Positions 8,025 to 15,160 of a DNA stretch of 18,721 nucleotides are shown piece after piece. Source of the stretch: Nitrospirae bacterium RIFCSPHIGHO2_01_FULL_66_17 (GTDB taxonomy: Bacteria > Nitrospirota > Nitrospiria > 2-01-FULL-66-17); the NCBI GenBank assembly GCA_001803875.1, contig MHEO01000085.1, positions 6,743 to 25,463 on the forward strand. The letters run 5' to 3'. A program made the position numbers and the translations under genes. Position 1 is the first letter of the stretch. Each line of letters starts with the position of its first letter. Below the pieces are notes generated by a model. The model saw only the letters and a program-made list of their open reading frames with translations. It was not told the origin of the DNA and searched no databases.

Positions 8025-8327
8025 TCACCATTTCATCAGACTGATGTCCTCGACGTTGATCGTCGAGCGGTTGCGGTAGAGCGCGATGATGATGGCCAGG
8101 CCGATGGCGACCTCCGCGGCCGCCACGGTCATCACGAAGAAGACGAAGACCTGACCGGTGATGTCCTGCAAATAGTGCGAGAACGCCACGAAGTTGATGT
8201 TGGCGGCGTTGAGCATCAGCTCGATCGAGAGCAGGATGATGATGATGTTCTTGCGGATCAGGACCCCGACGACCCCGATGACGAAGAGCACGGCGCCGAG
8301 CGTGAGGTAGTAGGACAGCGGCACCAT
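8025..8327 (-). CDS. nuoK: NADH-quinone oxidoreductase subunit K (complex I)
   Basis: This 100-aa subunit has three transmembrane helices and is part of the proton-translocating link between NuoJ and NuoN. The two essential membrane glutamates are present at the usual numbering: E36 in LLSIELMLNAANINFVAF and E72 in TVAAAEVAIGLAIIIALYR. The ATG at 8327 has GGGGAG about nine nt upstream and gives the family's standard length; two TTG codons before it would add only two residues. It is the first gene after the repeat-filled 155-nt gap following nuoJ, so its expression depends on read-through of that hairpin or on an undetected promoter there. Confidence 0.97.
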   Translation of the reverse strand: MVPLSYYLTLGAVLFVIGVVGVLIRKNIIIILLSIELMLNAANINFVAFSHYLQDITGQVFVFFVMTVAAAEVAIGLAIIIALYRNRSTINVEDISLMKW

Positions 8328-8355
8328 CAACAAGATCTCCCCGGATACGATAATT

Positions 8356-8481
8356 GGAGCCTGTTCAGGAACGCGCCAGTTACAAGGCGCCGCGAGAACC
8401 GGAGCGGAGCGTACTCAGTGTGTACGTGAGCACCGGAAGCGCAGCGGCAACGCAGTAAATGGCCGTTCATGGACAGGCTCC
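8356..8481. repeat. Long imperfect hairpin repeat (MITE/REP-like), copy 2, between nuoJ and nuoK
   Basis: This 126-bp element has the same termini as copy 1: GGAGCCTGTTCAGGAA (8356-8371) and TTCATGGACAGGCTCC (8466-8481). It shares the centre (GAGCGTACT, then GTGTGTACGTGAG) and CAACGCAG. Internal stems include GCCGC (8389-8393) with GCGGC (8444-8448) and CCGG (8399-8402) with CCGG (8433-8436). It is about 29 bp shorter than copy 1, the difference lying mainly on the left side of the centre. One end lies one nt after the nuoJ stop codon; the other is 28 nt before the nuoK ATG, leaving the nuoK ribosome-binding site outside. It contains no open frame of note. Confidence 0.87.
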
Positions 8482-8482
8482 T

Positions 8483-8986
8483 TTAGGTCCGCACCACGCG
8501 TTTGGCCAACACGATCGCGCCGATCATCGCCACCAGCAGGATCAACGAGGCAACCTCGAACGGCAGGAGGTAGGTGGTGAACAGGGCCCGGCCCACCGCT
8601 TCGGTGTTGCCGACCGCCTGGAGCACGGCGGGCGTGAACGGGCCGATCGCGGACTGGAAGGTCGAGCGGGACACGATCAGGGCCAGCTCGCTCAGGATGA
8701 CCACGCCCAGCAGGACCCCCACGAGGGACTGCCGATGGTAGCGCTCCTCCCGCTTGAGGTTGAGCAGCATCACGACGAAGAGGTACAGGACCAGGATCGC
8801 CCCGGCGTAGACCAGGACCTGGACCGCCGCGATGAACTCCGCGTTCAGCAGGACGAAGAGACCCGCGACGTGGAAGAACGTGACGAGCAGCGAGATCGCG
8901 CTGTAGATCGGGTTGCGCAGCGTGACGACCAGCGTGGCCGTGCCCACGATGACCCCGCCGAAGTAGAAGAAGAGGAGCTGCGCCAT
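8483..8986 (-). CDS. nuoJ: NADH-quinone oxidoreductase subunit J (complex I)
   Basis: This 167-aa membrane subunit has five predicted helices and sits between NuoA/H and NuoK in the membrane arm. The conserved third helix is visible as VQVLVYAGAILVLYLFVVML, containing the YAGAI segment known to form the pi-bulge in complex I. The C-terminal helix ends LILLVAMIGAIVLAKR. The ATG at 8986 overlaps the nuoI stop as TGATG, indicating translational coupling; a GTG one codon earlier is possible. Only one nt separates its TAA stop from hairpin copy 2, so this is the end of the tightly packed nuoA-J block. Confidence 0.97.
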   Translation of the reverse strand: MAQLLFFYFGGVIVGTATLVVTLRNPIYSAISLLVTFFHVAGLFVLLNAEFIAAVQVLVYAGAILVLYLFVVMLLNLKREERYHRQSLVGVLLGVVILSELALIVSRSTFQSAIGPFTPAVLQAVGNTEAVGRALFTTYLLPFEVASLILLVAMIGAIVLAKRVVRT

Positions 8987-9537
8987 CACGCGGTCTCGCG
9001 GTCTTCGGGGTACGACTTGGCCTTCACGCGCTCCACGTACCAGTCGCCCTCGATCGACCCGAGATACGCCGGTTTCTTGCCGCGGTTGGGAAAGTTGCGG
9101 TCGCCGATCGCGAGGAGTTGCTCCTTATCGAGGAACAGCGTGCGCTTGTTCTCGGACGCCCACTCGTATTCCTTGGTCATCGCCAGGGCGTCGACGGGGC
9201 ACGCGTCGACGCAGAACCCGCAGAAGACGCACCGTGTGACGTCAAACGTGTAGGTCTCCGCAAAGCGGTTCAACGGCCGCCCCGGCTCCTCCGCGCTGAC
9301 CACCTTGATCACGCCCGAGGGACACGCGATCTCGCAGAGCGCGCACCCGACGCACCGCTCGGTGCCGTCGTCGTACTTGAGCAGTGACATGATCCCCCGG
9401 TACCCGTCGGGCAGCCGGGGCTTGGTGTGCGGGTACTGCTGGGTCACCGCCTTTTCGAACATGTGCCGGAACGTCAGGCCGAGGCCTTTGACGATCTCGC
9501 CGAAGAACACCTTGTTCAACGCCGCAGAAAGCGACAT
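8986..9537 (-). CDS. nuoI: NADH-quinone oxidoreductase subunit I (complex I, 2x[4Fe-4S])
   Basis: This 183-aa peripheral-arm subunit carries clusters N6a and N6b, which pass electrons towards NuoB. Two ferredoxin motifs are complete: C62, C65, C68 and C72 in CVGCALCEIACPSG, and C103, C106, C109 and C113 in CVFCGFCVDACPVD. The N-terminal amphipathic helix (SAALNKVFFGEIVKGLGLTF) and the RGIMSLLKYDDGTERC lead-in are typical. The start at 9537 has a strong AGGAG site five nt upstream, 13 nt after the nuoH stop. The C-terminal tail after residue 125 (EYEWASENK onward) is normal for bacterial NuoI. Confidence 0.98.
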   Translation of the reverse strand: MSLSAALNKVFFGEIVKGLGLTFRHMFEKAVTQQYPHTKPRLPDGYRGIMSLLKYDDGTERCVGCALCEIACPSGVIKVVSAEEPGRPLNRFAETYTFDVTRCVFCGFCVDACPVDALAMTKEYEWASENKRTLFLDKEQLLAIGDRNFPNRGKKPAYLGSIEGDWYVERVKAKSYPEDRETA

Positions 9538-9550
9538 GGGAACTCCTGTC

Positions 9551-10597
9551 TCAGTTCATCCAAAAATACGCGGCAACCGACGTGACCAGGATGTTGGCCA
9601 GCACCAGGGGGATCATGACCTTCCACCCGAACGTCATCAACTGGTCGTACCGCAAGCGGGGCAATGTCGCCCGGATCCAGTAGAAGAAGAACAGAAACAC
9701 ATAGACCTTCAACAGAAACCAGACGATGCCTGGCACAAAATCAAGGAACGGAAACGGCGCGTGCCACCCGCCCAAAAAGACGATCGCGGCGATGCACGAG
9801 ACGAGGATCATGTTCGCGTACTCGGCGAGGAAGAAGAACGCGAACCGCATCCCGCTGTATTCGGTGAAGAACCCCGCCACCAGCTCGCTCTCGGCCTCGG
9901 GAAGGTCGAACGGCAGGCGGTTGGTCTCGGCCACCGCGGCAATGCCGTAGAGCGCCAGCGCCACGATCTGCGGGAAGGGCAGGGCGAACGCGTACCAATG
10001 CCAGAACCCGCCGGCCTGGGCCTGGGCGATCTTCACCAGCGACAGCGAGCCCGCCAGGAGCAGCACCCCGACCAGCGACATCCCGAGCGCGAGTTCGTAG
10101 CTGATGACCTGCGCGGCCGACCGCAACCCGCCGAGCAGCGAGTACTTGCTGTTCGACGCCCAGCCGCCGAGCAGAATCCCGTACGCGCCGACCGAGGACA
10201 GGGCAAGGAGGTAGAGGATACCGATGTTGAGATCGGTGACGAACGGCCGGAACGTCACGTCGCCGATCCAGGGGAGAGGGATCGTCAGTTGCCCGTCGCC
10301 CCACGGGATCACGGCGAAGCCGATCAGGGCGGGGATCAACGAGAGGATCGGCGCGAGGCTGAAGATGATCTTGTTCGCCCCGCTGGGGATGATGTCTTCC
10401 TTCATGAAGAGCTTCAGGCCGTCGGCGATCGGCTGCAGCAGGCCGTGGTAGCCGACCTCCATCGGCCCCATGCGATCCTGCATCCACCCTAAGACCTTCC
10501 GCTCGAAGTAGGTCAGATATGCCACGTGGAGCAAGACCGTGACCATGACCACCCCGATCGTCCCGAGAATCACCACCAATTGCGTCACCACATTCAT
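9551..10597 (-). CDS. nuoH: NADH-quinone oxidoreductase subunit H (complex I)
   Basis: This 348-aa, eight-helix membrane subunit forms much of the quinone chamber and connects the peripheral and membrane arms. Signature stretches are ERKVLGWMQDRMGP, LLQPIADGLKLFMKEDIIP, AETNRLPFDLPEAESELVAG and FFTEYSGMRFAFFFLAEY; the acidic loop residues lining the quinone channel are kept. The usual RxGPN motif reads RMGPM here. The ATG at 10597 overlaps the nuoG stop (TGATG) and has GGGAG eight nt upstream; the GTG codon just before it is less likely. It is followed by nuoI after 13 nt. Confidence 0.98.
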   Translation of the reverse strand: MNVVTQLVVILGTIGVVMVTVLLHVAYLTYFERKVLGWMQDRMGPMEVGYHGLLQPIADGLKLFMKEDIIPSGANKIIFSLAPILSLIPALIGFAVIPWGDGQLTIPLPWIGDVTFRPFVTDLNIGILYLLALSSVGAYGILLGGWASNSKYSLLGGLRSAAQVISYELALGMSLVGVLLLAGSLSLVKIAQAQAGGFWHWYAFALPFPQIVALALYGIAAVAETNRLPFDLPEAESELVAGFFTEYSGMRFAFFFLAEYANMILVSCIAAIVFLGGWHAPFPFLDFVPGIVWFLLKVYVFLFFFYWIRATLPRLRYDQLMTFGWKVMIPLVLANILVTSVAAYFWMN

Positions 10598-13317
10598 CAC
10601 GACATCTCCCGAACTCGCGACATCGGTTGGCTGACGGTTTCGATCGCGACCGACGCTTCGCGGAAGATCGGCACCTTGGTCGCGGGGTCCACGTCGATCG
10701 GCGCGAGGTCGCGCACCGCCTCCGCGTAATGCTCCGGGAACAGCACCTGGCCGGGCCGCGCCTTCGGGCTGATCCGCACCATCACCTCCGCCGAACCCTG
10801 CGCGGAGCGCAGCCGGACCGTCGCCCCGCCCGCCACGCCCAGCGCGGCCGCGTCGTCCGGGTGCACGAGCAGCGTGCCCTGGTGCGGCGCCTTCGCGAGC
10901 GCGGCGGAGCGTCCGGTCAACGCGCCGGACCGGAAGAGCGATCGGATCAGCGTCAACCGGTACGGGTGCTCGGCCGAGGCCTTTGCCGCGGGGCCGAGGG
11001 CGAACCGCCGCTCGACGTCCCGCTCAAAACCGCTCGACAGGTAGCCGGCCAGCGTCGCGGGGTCGACCGTTCCGGGGTGCACGCTGGCGCCCTTGGTGGC
11101 CAGCGCGGGCGCCACCCGCACCGCCTCGGCCAGAATCTCCCGGGGGTCGGCGTAGTCCAGCGGGTAGCCCATCGCGCGCGCGATCTCCGAGAAGATCGCG
11201 GCGTCCGTCTCGGCCTCGCCGACCGCATCCAGCGCCTGCTTGCCCTTTTGGACGCGTCCTTCGTGGTTAGTCCAACTCCCTTCCTTCTCGGCGAAGCTCG
11301 CGGCCGGGAGGCACACGTGGGCCAACTCGGCCGACGGGCCCCGGAACGCGTCCTGACACACCAGGAGCTCCAAATTGCCCAGCGCCTCGCGGACCTTCGC
11401 CGACGCGGGAAGGTCGCCCAGAGGATCCTCGCCCACCAGGTACAAGGCCTTCAGCCGCCCGGCCCGCGCCTGGTCGAGCATCTCCATGAGGGTCCAGCCC
11501 GCGCCGGAGGGGGCCTCGTCCTTCCAGGCCGCCGCGAGTCGCCGGCGGCCTGCGTCATCCGAAACCGGGATCAATCCGGGCAGGTATTCCGGCGCGACGC
11601 CCAGCTCGACGGCCCCTTGCTCGTTGGCCTCGTCGCAGAGGGGGTTCACGCCGCAGCCAGGCGTCGTCAGCTTTCCGGCGAGGATCGCGAGATCGGCGAT
11701 CAGCCGGATCGTGTCGACCGCCCCGCTCGACCGCACCACGTCCCGCCCGAACAGGATCACCGCCCGCTCCGCCCCGGTATACGCGGCAGCCGCGGCCTCG
11801 ATCGCCGCGCGCGAAAGTCCGGCGCGCGCCTCAAGGTCGGCCCACGCGAGACGGCCGGCCAGCGCCGACAGCCGCCGGACGTACGCCGGCGACGCGGCGG
11901 CGAGCGCCGGCTCGACGCGGCCCGACTCGACCACGGCCTTGATCAGGCCGAGGACCACGGCCCGCTCCTGCCCGGGGGCCGTGGTGAGCGCGTGCGTTGC
12001 CCGGTTGACGAGGTTGCTTACGAACGAGCCGTGGTTGGCGCCGTAGCGGCCGACCGTGACGAGCGCGGCGCCGCGGTTGCGGGCCGCGTGTTTGACGCGG
12101 TAGCCGACGATGGGGTTGGTCTCGGTCAGGTCGGCGCCGATGACCACGATCGCCTGCGCCTGGTCGATGTCCTCGTAGGATGCGGTCATCCGGCCGTGCC
12201 CGACCACGTCGCGCAGCGCCGCGATCGTGTTGTGGTGGCCGTACCGCGCCGTGCTGTCGACGTGGGGGCTGCCCATGACGAGCCGCATGAACTTCTGGAA
12301 GAGGTAGAGATCTTCGTTCGACGCGTGCGCGGAGATGATCCCGCCGATCGCGCCCCCGCCGTGCTGCGCCTTGATCGCGGCGAAGCGCTCGGCGACCAGG
12401 GCCGTCGCCTCGAACCACGACGTTTCGACGAGCGTCCGGGCTTTCCGGACGAGCGGCTTCTTCAGCCGGTCGTCCCGGTTGATCACGTCGAAGCCGAAAT
12501 AGCCCTTCGCGCAGAGATCGCCCGCGTTGCGTCCGCGCCCCGCGTCGGACGTGATCCGGAGCGCGACGTTGTCGCGGCTTTCCACTTTCAGCCGGCACCC
12601 GTCGGCACAGTGCGGGCAGATCGTCTCGATCTTCTTGAGCTGCCACGGCCGGTAGTCGTACATCGCCACCCGGCTGGTGAGCGCGCCTACCGGGCAGATC
12701 TGGATGCAGCCGCCGCAGAACTCGCAGTCGAGCTCCCTGTTCACCAGCCCGCCGATCTGCAGGAGGCTGCCGCGGTCGCGCGACCCCAGCGCCCGGGAGT
12801 CGACGATCTCGTCGCAGTAGCGGACGCAGCGCAGGCACTGGACGCAGCGCGTCATTTCCTTGTCGATCAGCGGGCCGAAGTACTCCTTCTCGAAGAACCG
12901 CTTCGGCTCCTGAAAGCGGCTGTAGTTCGGCGTGTACGCGTGGGCCTCGTCCTGGAGGTGGCACTCCCCGCCCTTGTCGCAGATGGGGCAGTCCAGCGGG
13001 TGGTTGGCCAGGATGAACTCCAGCACCCCCGCGCGCGCCTCGGCGACCTTGGGGGAGTCCGTGTGCACCACCATCCCCTCGGCCACCGGCATGTTGCAGG
13101 AGGTTTGCAGCTTGGGCGCCTTCTCGATCTCCACCAGGCACATCCGGCAATTCGCGTCCGGCTTGAGCTTGGGGTGGTAGCAGAAGTGCGGCACGTCGAC
13201 GCCGGCCTGCTTGGCGGCCTCGATCAGCAGCGTGCCCTTCTCGACGGTCACGGCCTGGCCGTTAATCGTCAGCGTGACCTTGTTGGTTGCGACCGCGGTT
13301 TGCGTCGTCATGGTCAT
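10597..13317 (-). CDS. nuoG: NADH-quinone oxidoreductase subunit G (complex I, iron-sulfur)
   Basis: This 906-aa subunit is the largest of the peripheral arm and close to the length of E. coli NuoG. It starts with a 2Fe-2S ferredoxin domain (C46, C57, C60, C74), then the His/Cys-ligated cluster N5 (H106, C110, C113, C119 in HPLDCPICDKGGEC). Two CxxCxxCxxxC motifs follow (C158-C168 and C198-C208). C234, C237, C241 and C269 form the extra off-path cluster N7 found only in some lineages. The rest is a molybdopterin-oxidoreductase-like domain, without cofactor in this family, ending in a molydop-binding-like barrel (about residues 790-900). The ATG at 13317 overlaps the nuoF stop (ATGA); an ATG two codons later is an alternative. 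The longer in-frame reading upstream only translates the palindrome. Confidence 0.97.
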   Translation of the reverse strand: MTMTTQTAVATNKVTLTINGQAVTVEKGTLLIEAAKQAGVDVPHFCYHPKLKPDANCRMCLVEIEKAPKLQTSCNMPVAEGMVVHTDSPKVAEARAGVLEFILANHPLDCPICDKGGECHLQDEAHAYTPNYSRFQEPKRFFEKEYFGPLIDKEMTRCVQCLRCVRYCDEIVDSRALGSRDRGSLLQIGGLVNRELDCEFCGGCIQICPVGALTSRVAMYDYRPWQLKKIETICPHCADGCRLKVESRDNVALRITSDAGRGRNAGDLCAKGYFGFDVINRDDRLKKPLVRKARTLVETSWFEATALVAERFAAIKAQHGGGAIGGIISAHASNEDLYLFQKFMRLVMGSPHVDSTARYGHHNTIAALRDVVGHGRMTASYEDIDQAQAIVVIGADLTETNPIVGYRVKHAARNRGAALVTVGRYGANHGSFVSNLVNRATHALTTAPGQERAVVLGLIKAVVESGRVEPALAAASPAYVRRLSALAGRLAWADLEARAGLSRAAIEAAAAAYTGAERAVILFGRDVVRSSGAVDTIRLIADLAILAGKLTTPGCGVNPLCDEANEQGAVELGVAPEYLPGLIPVSDDAGRRRLAAAWKDEAPSGAGWTLMEMLDQARAGRLKALYLVGEDPLGDLPASAKVREALGNLELLVCQDAFRGPSAELAHVCLPAASFAEKEGSWTNHEGRVQKGKQALDAVGEAETDAAIFSEIARAMGYPLDYADPREILAEAVRVAPALATKGASVHPGTVDPATLAGYLSSGFERDVERRFALGPAAKASAEHPYRLTLIRSLFRSGALTGRSAALAKAPHQGTLLVHPDDAAALGVAGGATVRLRSAQGSAEVMVRISPKARPGQVLFPEHYAEAVRDLAPIDVDPATKVPIFREASVAIETVSQPMSRVREMS

Positions 13318-14627
13318 CCCGGCAGGGGCGACGCATGCGTCGCCCCGACGTGTTCGCCCATCGGGCACTGTCTCTCCCGGATGTGCGCCTCATACTCGTG
13401 CCTAAAATGTTTCAGCGTGCTCAGGACCGGCGCGACCTCGGCGTCGCCGAACGCGCAGACGGTCTTGCCCGCGATGTTGCCGCAGAGCCGCTCCATCTGC
13501 GCCAGGTCCTCGTCGCGCCCCTCGCCGTGCTCGATCCGGTGCAGGATGTGGTGGAGCCACGAGCTGCCTTCCCGGCACGGCGTGCACTTCCCGCACGACT
13601 CGTGGTGGAAGAAGCCCATCAGGTTGTACGCCGCCCACACCATGCAGACCGTCTCGTCCATCACGGTCACGCCGCCCGACCCCAGCATCGAGCCGGCCTG
13701 CGCGATCGACTCGAAATCCAATTTGACGTCCAGGTGCTCGGGCGTGAAGAACGCGGCGGACGCGCCGCCGGGGATGATCGCCTTGATGCGGTGCCCATCG
13801 CGCACGCCCCCCGCGTGCTCATCGATCAACTCGCGCAGCGGGATCCCGAGCGGGACCTCGTAGTTGCCCGGCCGCTTGACGTGGCCGCTGACCGAGAAGA
13901 TCCGCATGCCGGGGCTCTTGAGCGTGCCGATCGCCGCGTACCACTCGGGGCCCCGCGCGATGATGTGCGGGAGATTGGCCAGCGTCTCGACGTTGTTGAC
14001 GACCGTGGGCTGTTGATACAGCCCGTTGATCGCGGGAAACGGCGGCTTGGCCCGGGGCAGACCGCGCTTGCCCTCGATCGATTCCAACAACGCCGTTTCC
14101 TCGCCGCAGATGTACGCGCCGGCCCCGCGGTGGACCCAGACGTCGATGTCGACCCCGCTGCCGAACACGTGCTTGCCGATGTAGCCCCTGGCCCGCGCCT
14201 CGGCGATCGCGCGCTCGAGGATCTGCGCGCCGAGCGCGAACTCTCCCCGAACATAGATGTAGGCGACCTTGGCGCCGATCGCGTACGCCGCGATCAGCGC
14301 GCCTTCGAGCATCTGATGGGGATCGCGGTCGATGAGCTGGCGGTCCTTGAACGTGCCGGGCTCGCTCTCGTCGGCGTTCACGCAGAGATACTTCGGCCGC
14401 GACGGGTCCTTGGGGATGAAGCTCCACTTGGTCCCGGTCGGGAACCCCGCGCCGCCGCGCCCGCGCAGGCCGGACTTCTTGACGATCTCGATGACCTGCT
14501 CGGGTTTGTGCTCCTTGAGGACCTTGCGGATCGCCTGGTAGCCGCCCGCGCGCTCGTACGCCGCGAGGTCGCCGGTGTAGCCCGGCGTGTCCATGTTCTT
14601 GAGCAGGATCTTTTCGTATGTCGGCAT
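13314..14627 (-). CDS. nuoF: NADH-quinone oxidoreductase subunit F (complex I, NADH/FMN-binding)
   Basis: This 437-aa catalytic subunit oxidises NADH through FMN and passes electrons to cluster N3. The glycine-rich FMN/NADH loop is GRGGAGFPTGTKW (residues 56-68). It is followed by NADESEPGTFKDR (85-96), GAGAYICGEETALLESIEG (168-186) and the N3 ligands C345, C348, C351 (SCGKCTPCREG) and C391. The start is 11 nt after the nuoE stop. The C-terminus is odd: after the family-like end at about residue 424 (HIRERQCPMG) come EHVGATHASPLPG, which are encoded by the palindromic repeat at 13325-13346 and its flanks. The tail is therefore probably not an evolved part of the enzyme. The stop overlaps the nuoG start. 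Confidence 0.98.
   Translation of the reverse strand: MPTYEKILLKNMDTPGYTGDLAAYERAGGYQAIRKVLKEHKPEQVIEIVKKSGLRGRGGAGFPTGTKWSFIPKDPSRPKYLCVNADESEPGTFKDRQLIDRDPHQMLEGALIAAYAIGAKVAYIYVRGEFALGAQILERAIAEARARGYIGKHVFGSGVDIDVWVHRGAGAYICGEETALLESIEGKRGLPRAKPPFPAINGLYQQPTVVNNVETLANLPHIIARGPEWYAAIGTLKSPGMRIFSVSGHVKRPGNYEVPLGIPLRELIDEHAGGVRDGHRIKAIIPGGASAAFFTPEHLDVKLDFESIAQAGSMLGSGGVTVMDETVCMVWAAYNLMGFFHHESCGKCTPCREGSSWLHHILHRIEHGEGRDEDLAQMERLCGNIAGKTVCAFGDAEVAPVLSTLKHFRHEYEAHIRERQCPMGEHVGATHASPLPG
13325..13346. repeat. Perfect 22-bp palindrome at the nuoF/nuoG junction (REP-like)
   Basis: GGGGCGACGCA and TGCGTCGCCCC adjoin to form a perfect 11-bp-arm palindrome with no spacer. It is inside the last codons of nuoF, where it encodes GATHASP, and seven nt upstream of the nuoG ATG. 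Read in another frame it gives GDACVAP. I recall peptides of this type as translations of dispersed palindromic repeats in several bacterial genomes, but cannot verify this here. In mRNA it would form a strong hairpin next to the nuoG initiation region. Confidence 0.75.
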
Positions 14628-14638
14628 CGCGTGTCTTC

Positions 14639-15160
14639 TTATGCCATCTGCAGCGGGATCAAAAACGGCCCCGTCGCGAGCGACGAGCGGCCGTCCCGCT
14701 TCAGATCGTCCAGAATCCGGTCGATCGTCTCGCGGGTGAGGCGCTCGTAATAGTCATCGTTGATCTGCATCATCGGCCCGGCGCCGCACGCGGCCAGACA
14801 CTCCACCGTCTTGAGCGTGAACAGCCGGTCGGGCGTCGTCTCGCCGACCGCGATGCCAAGCTTCTGCTCCAGATACTTGATCAGGCTGTCCGCCCCCACC
14901 AGCGCGCACGAGAGCGTCCGGCACACCTGGATGAGGTGCTTGCCCACCGGCTGGAGCGAGAACATCGTGTAGAACGTCGCCGTCTCGTAGACCTGGACCG
15001 GCGTCTGCTCCAGCAGGACGGCAATGTCGGCCATCGCCTCCTCGGTCACGTACCCGTGTTCCTCCTGCGCGATCCGCAGCGCCGCCAACATCGCGGAGCG
15101 CTTCTCGGGATAGCGGGGAAACAGGTCCCGGATGCGGGATTTCGAGGATTCAGAGAGCAT
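14639..15160 (-). CDS. nuoE: NADH-quinone oxidoreductase subunit E (complex I, 2Fe-2S)
   Basis: This 173-aa subunit has a thioredoxin-like fold, pairs with NuoF and carries cluster N1a. All four ligands are present: C80 and C85 in IQVCRTLSCALVG, and C121 and C125 in VECLAACGAGPMMQIND. The N-terminal helical part includes MLAALRIAQEEHGYVTEEAM and VYETATFYTMFSLQPVGKH, both characteristic of the family. The ATG at 15160 shares its A with the nuoD stop (TGATG), pointing to coupled translation. In-frame sequence upstream belongs to the out-of-frame shadow of nuoD and is not part of this gene. Confidence 0.98.
   Translation of the reverse strand: MLSESSKSRIRDLFPRYPEKRSAMLAALRIAQEEHGYVTEEAMADIAVLLEQTPVQVYETATFYTMFSLQPVGKHLIQVCRTLSCALVGADSLIKYLEQKLGIAVGETTPDRLFTLKTVECLAACGAGPMMQINDDYYERLTRETIDRILDDLKRDGRSSLATGPFLIPLQMA

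Noticed and set aside
2920..8481. nuoKLMN plus hairpins as a composite transposon
   Set aside because: No transposase, no target-site duplication, and the enclosed genes are ordinary core genes in canonical order; the flanking elements are more simply independent insertions.
10627..13863. 1078-codon open frame on the plus strand across nuoG and nuoF
   Set aside because: It is antisense to clearly real nuo genes, its translation is rich in Arg/Ala/Gly/Val/Asp without domains, and long antisense frames are expected in high-GC coding DNA. The same applies to the other plus-strand frames, for example at 15241-17538, 6140-7978, 3596-4819 and 1456-3138.
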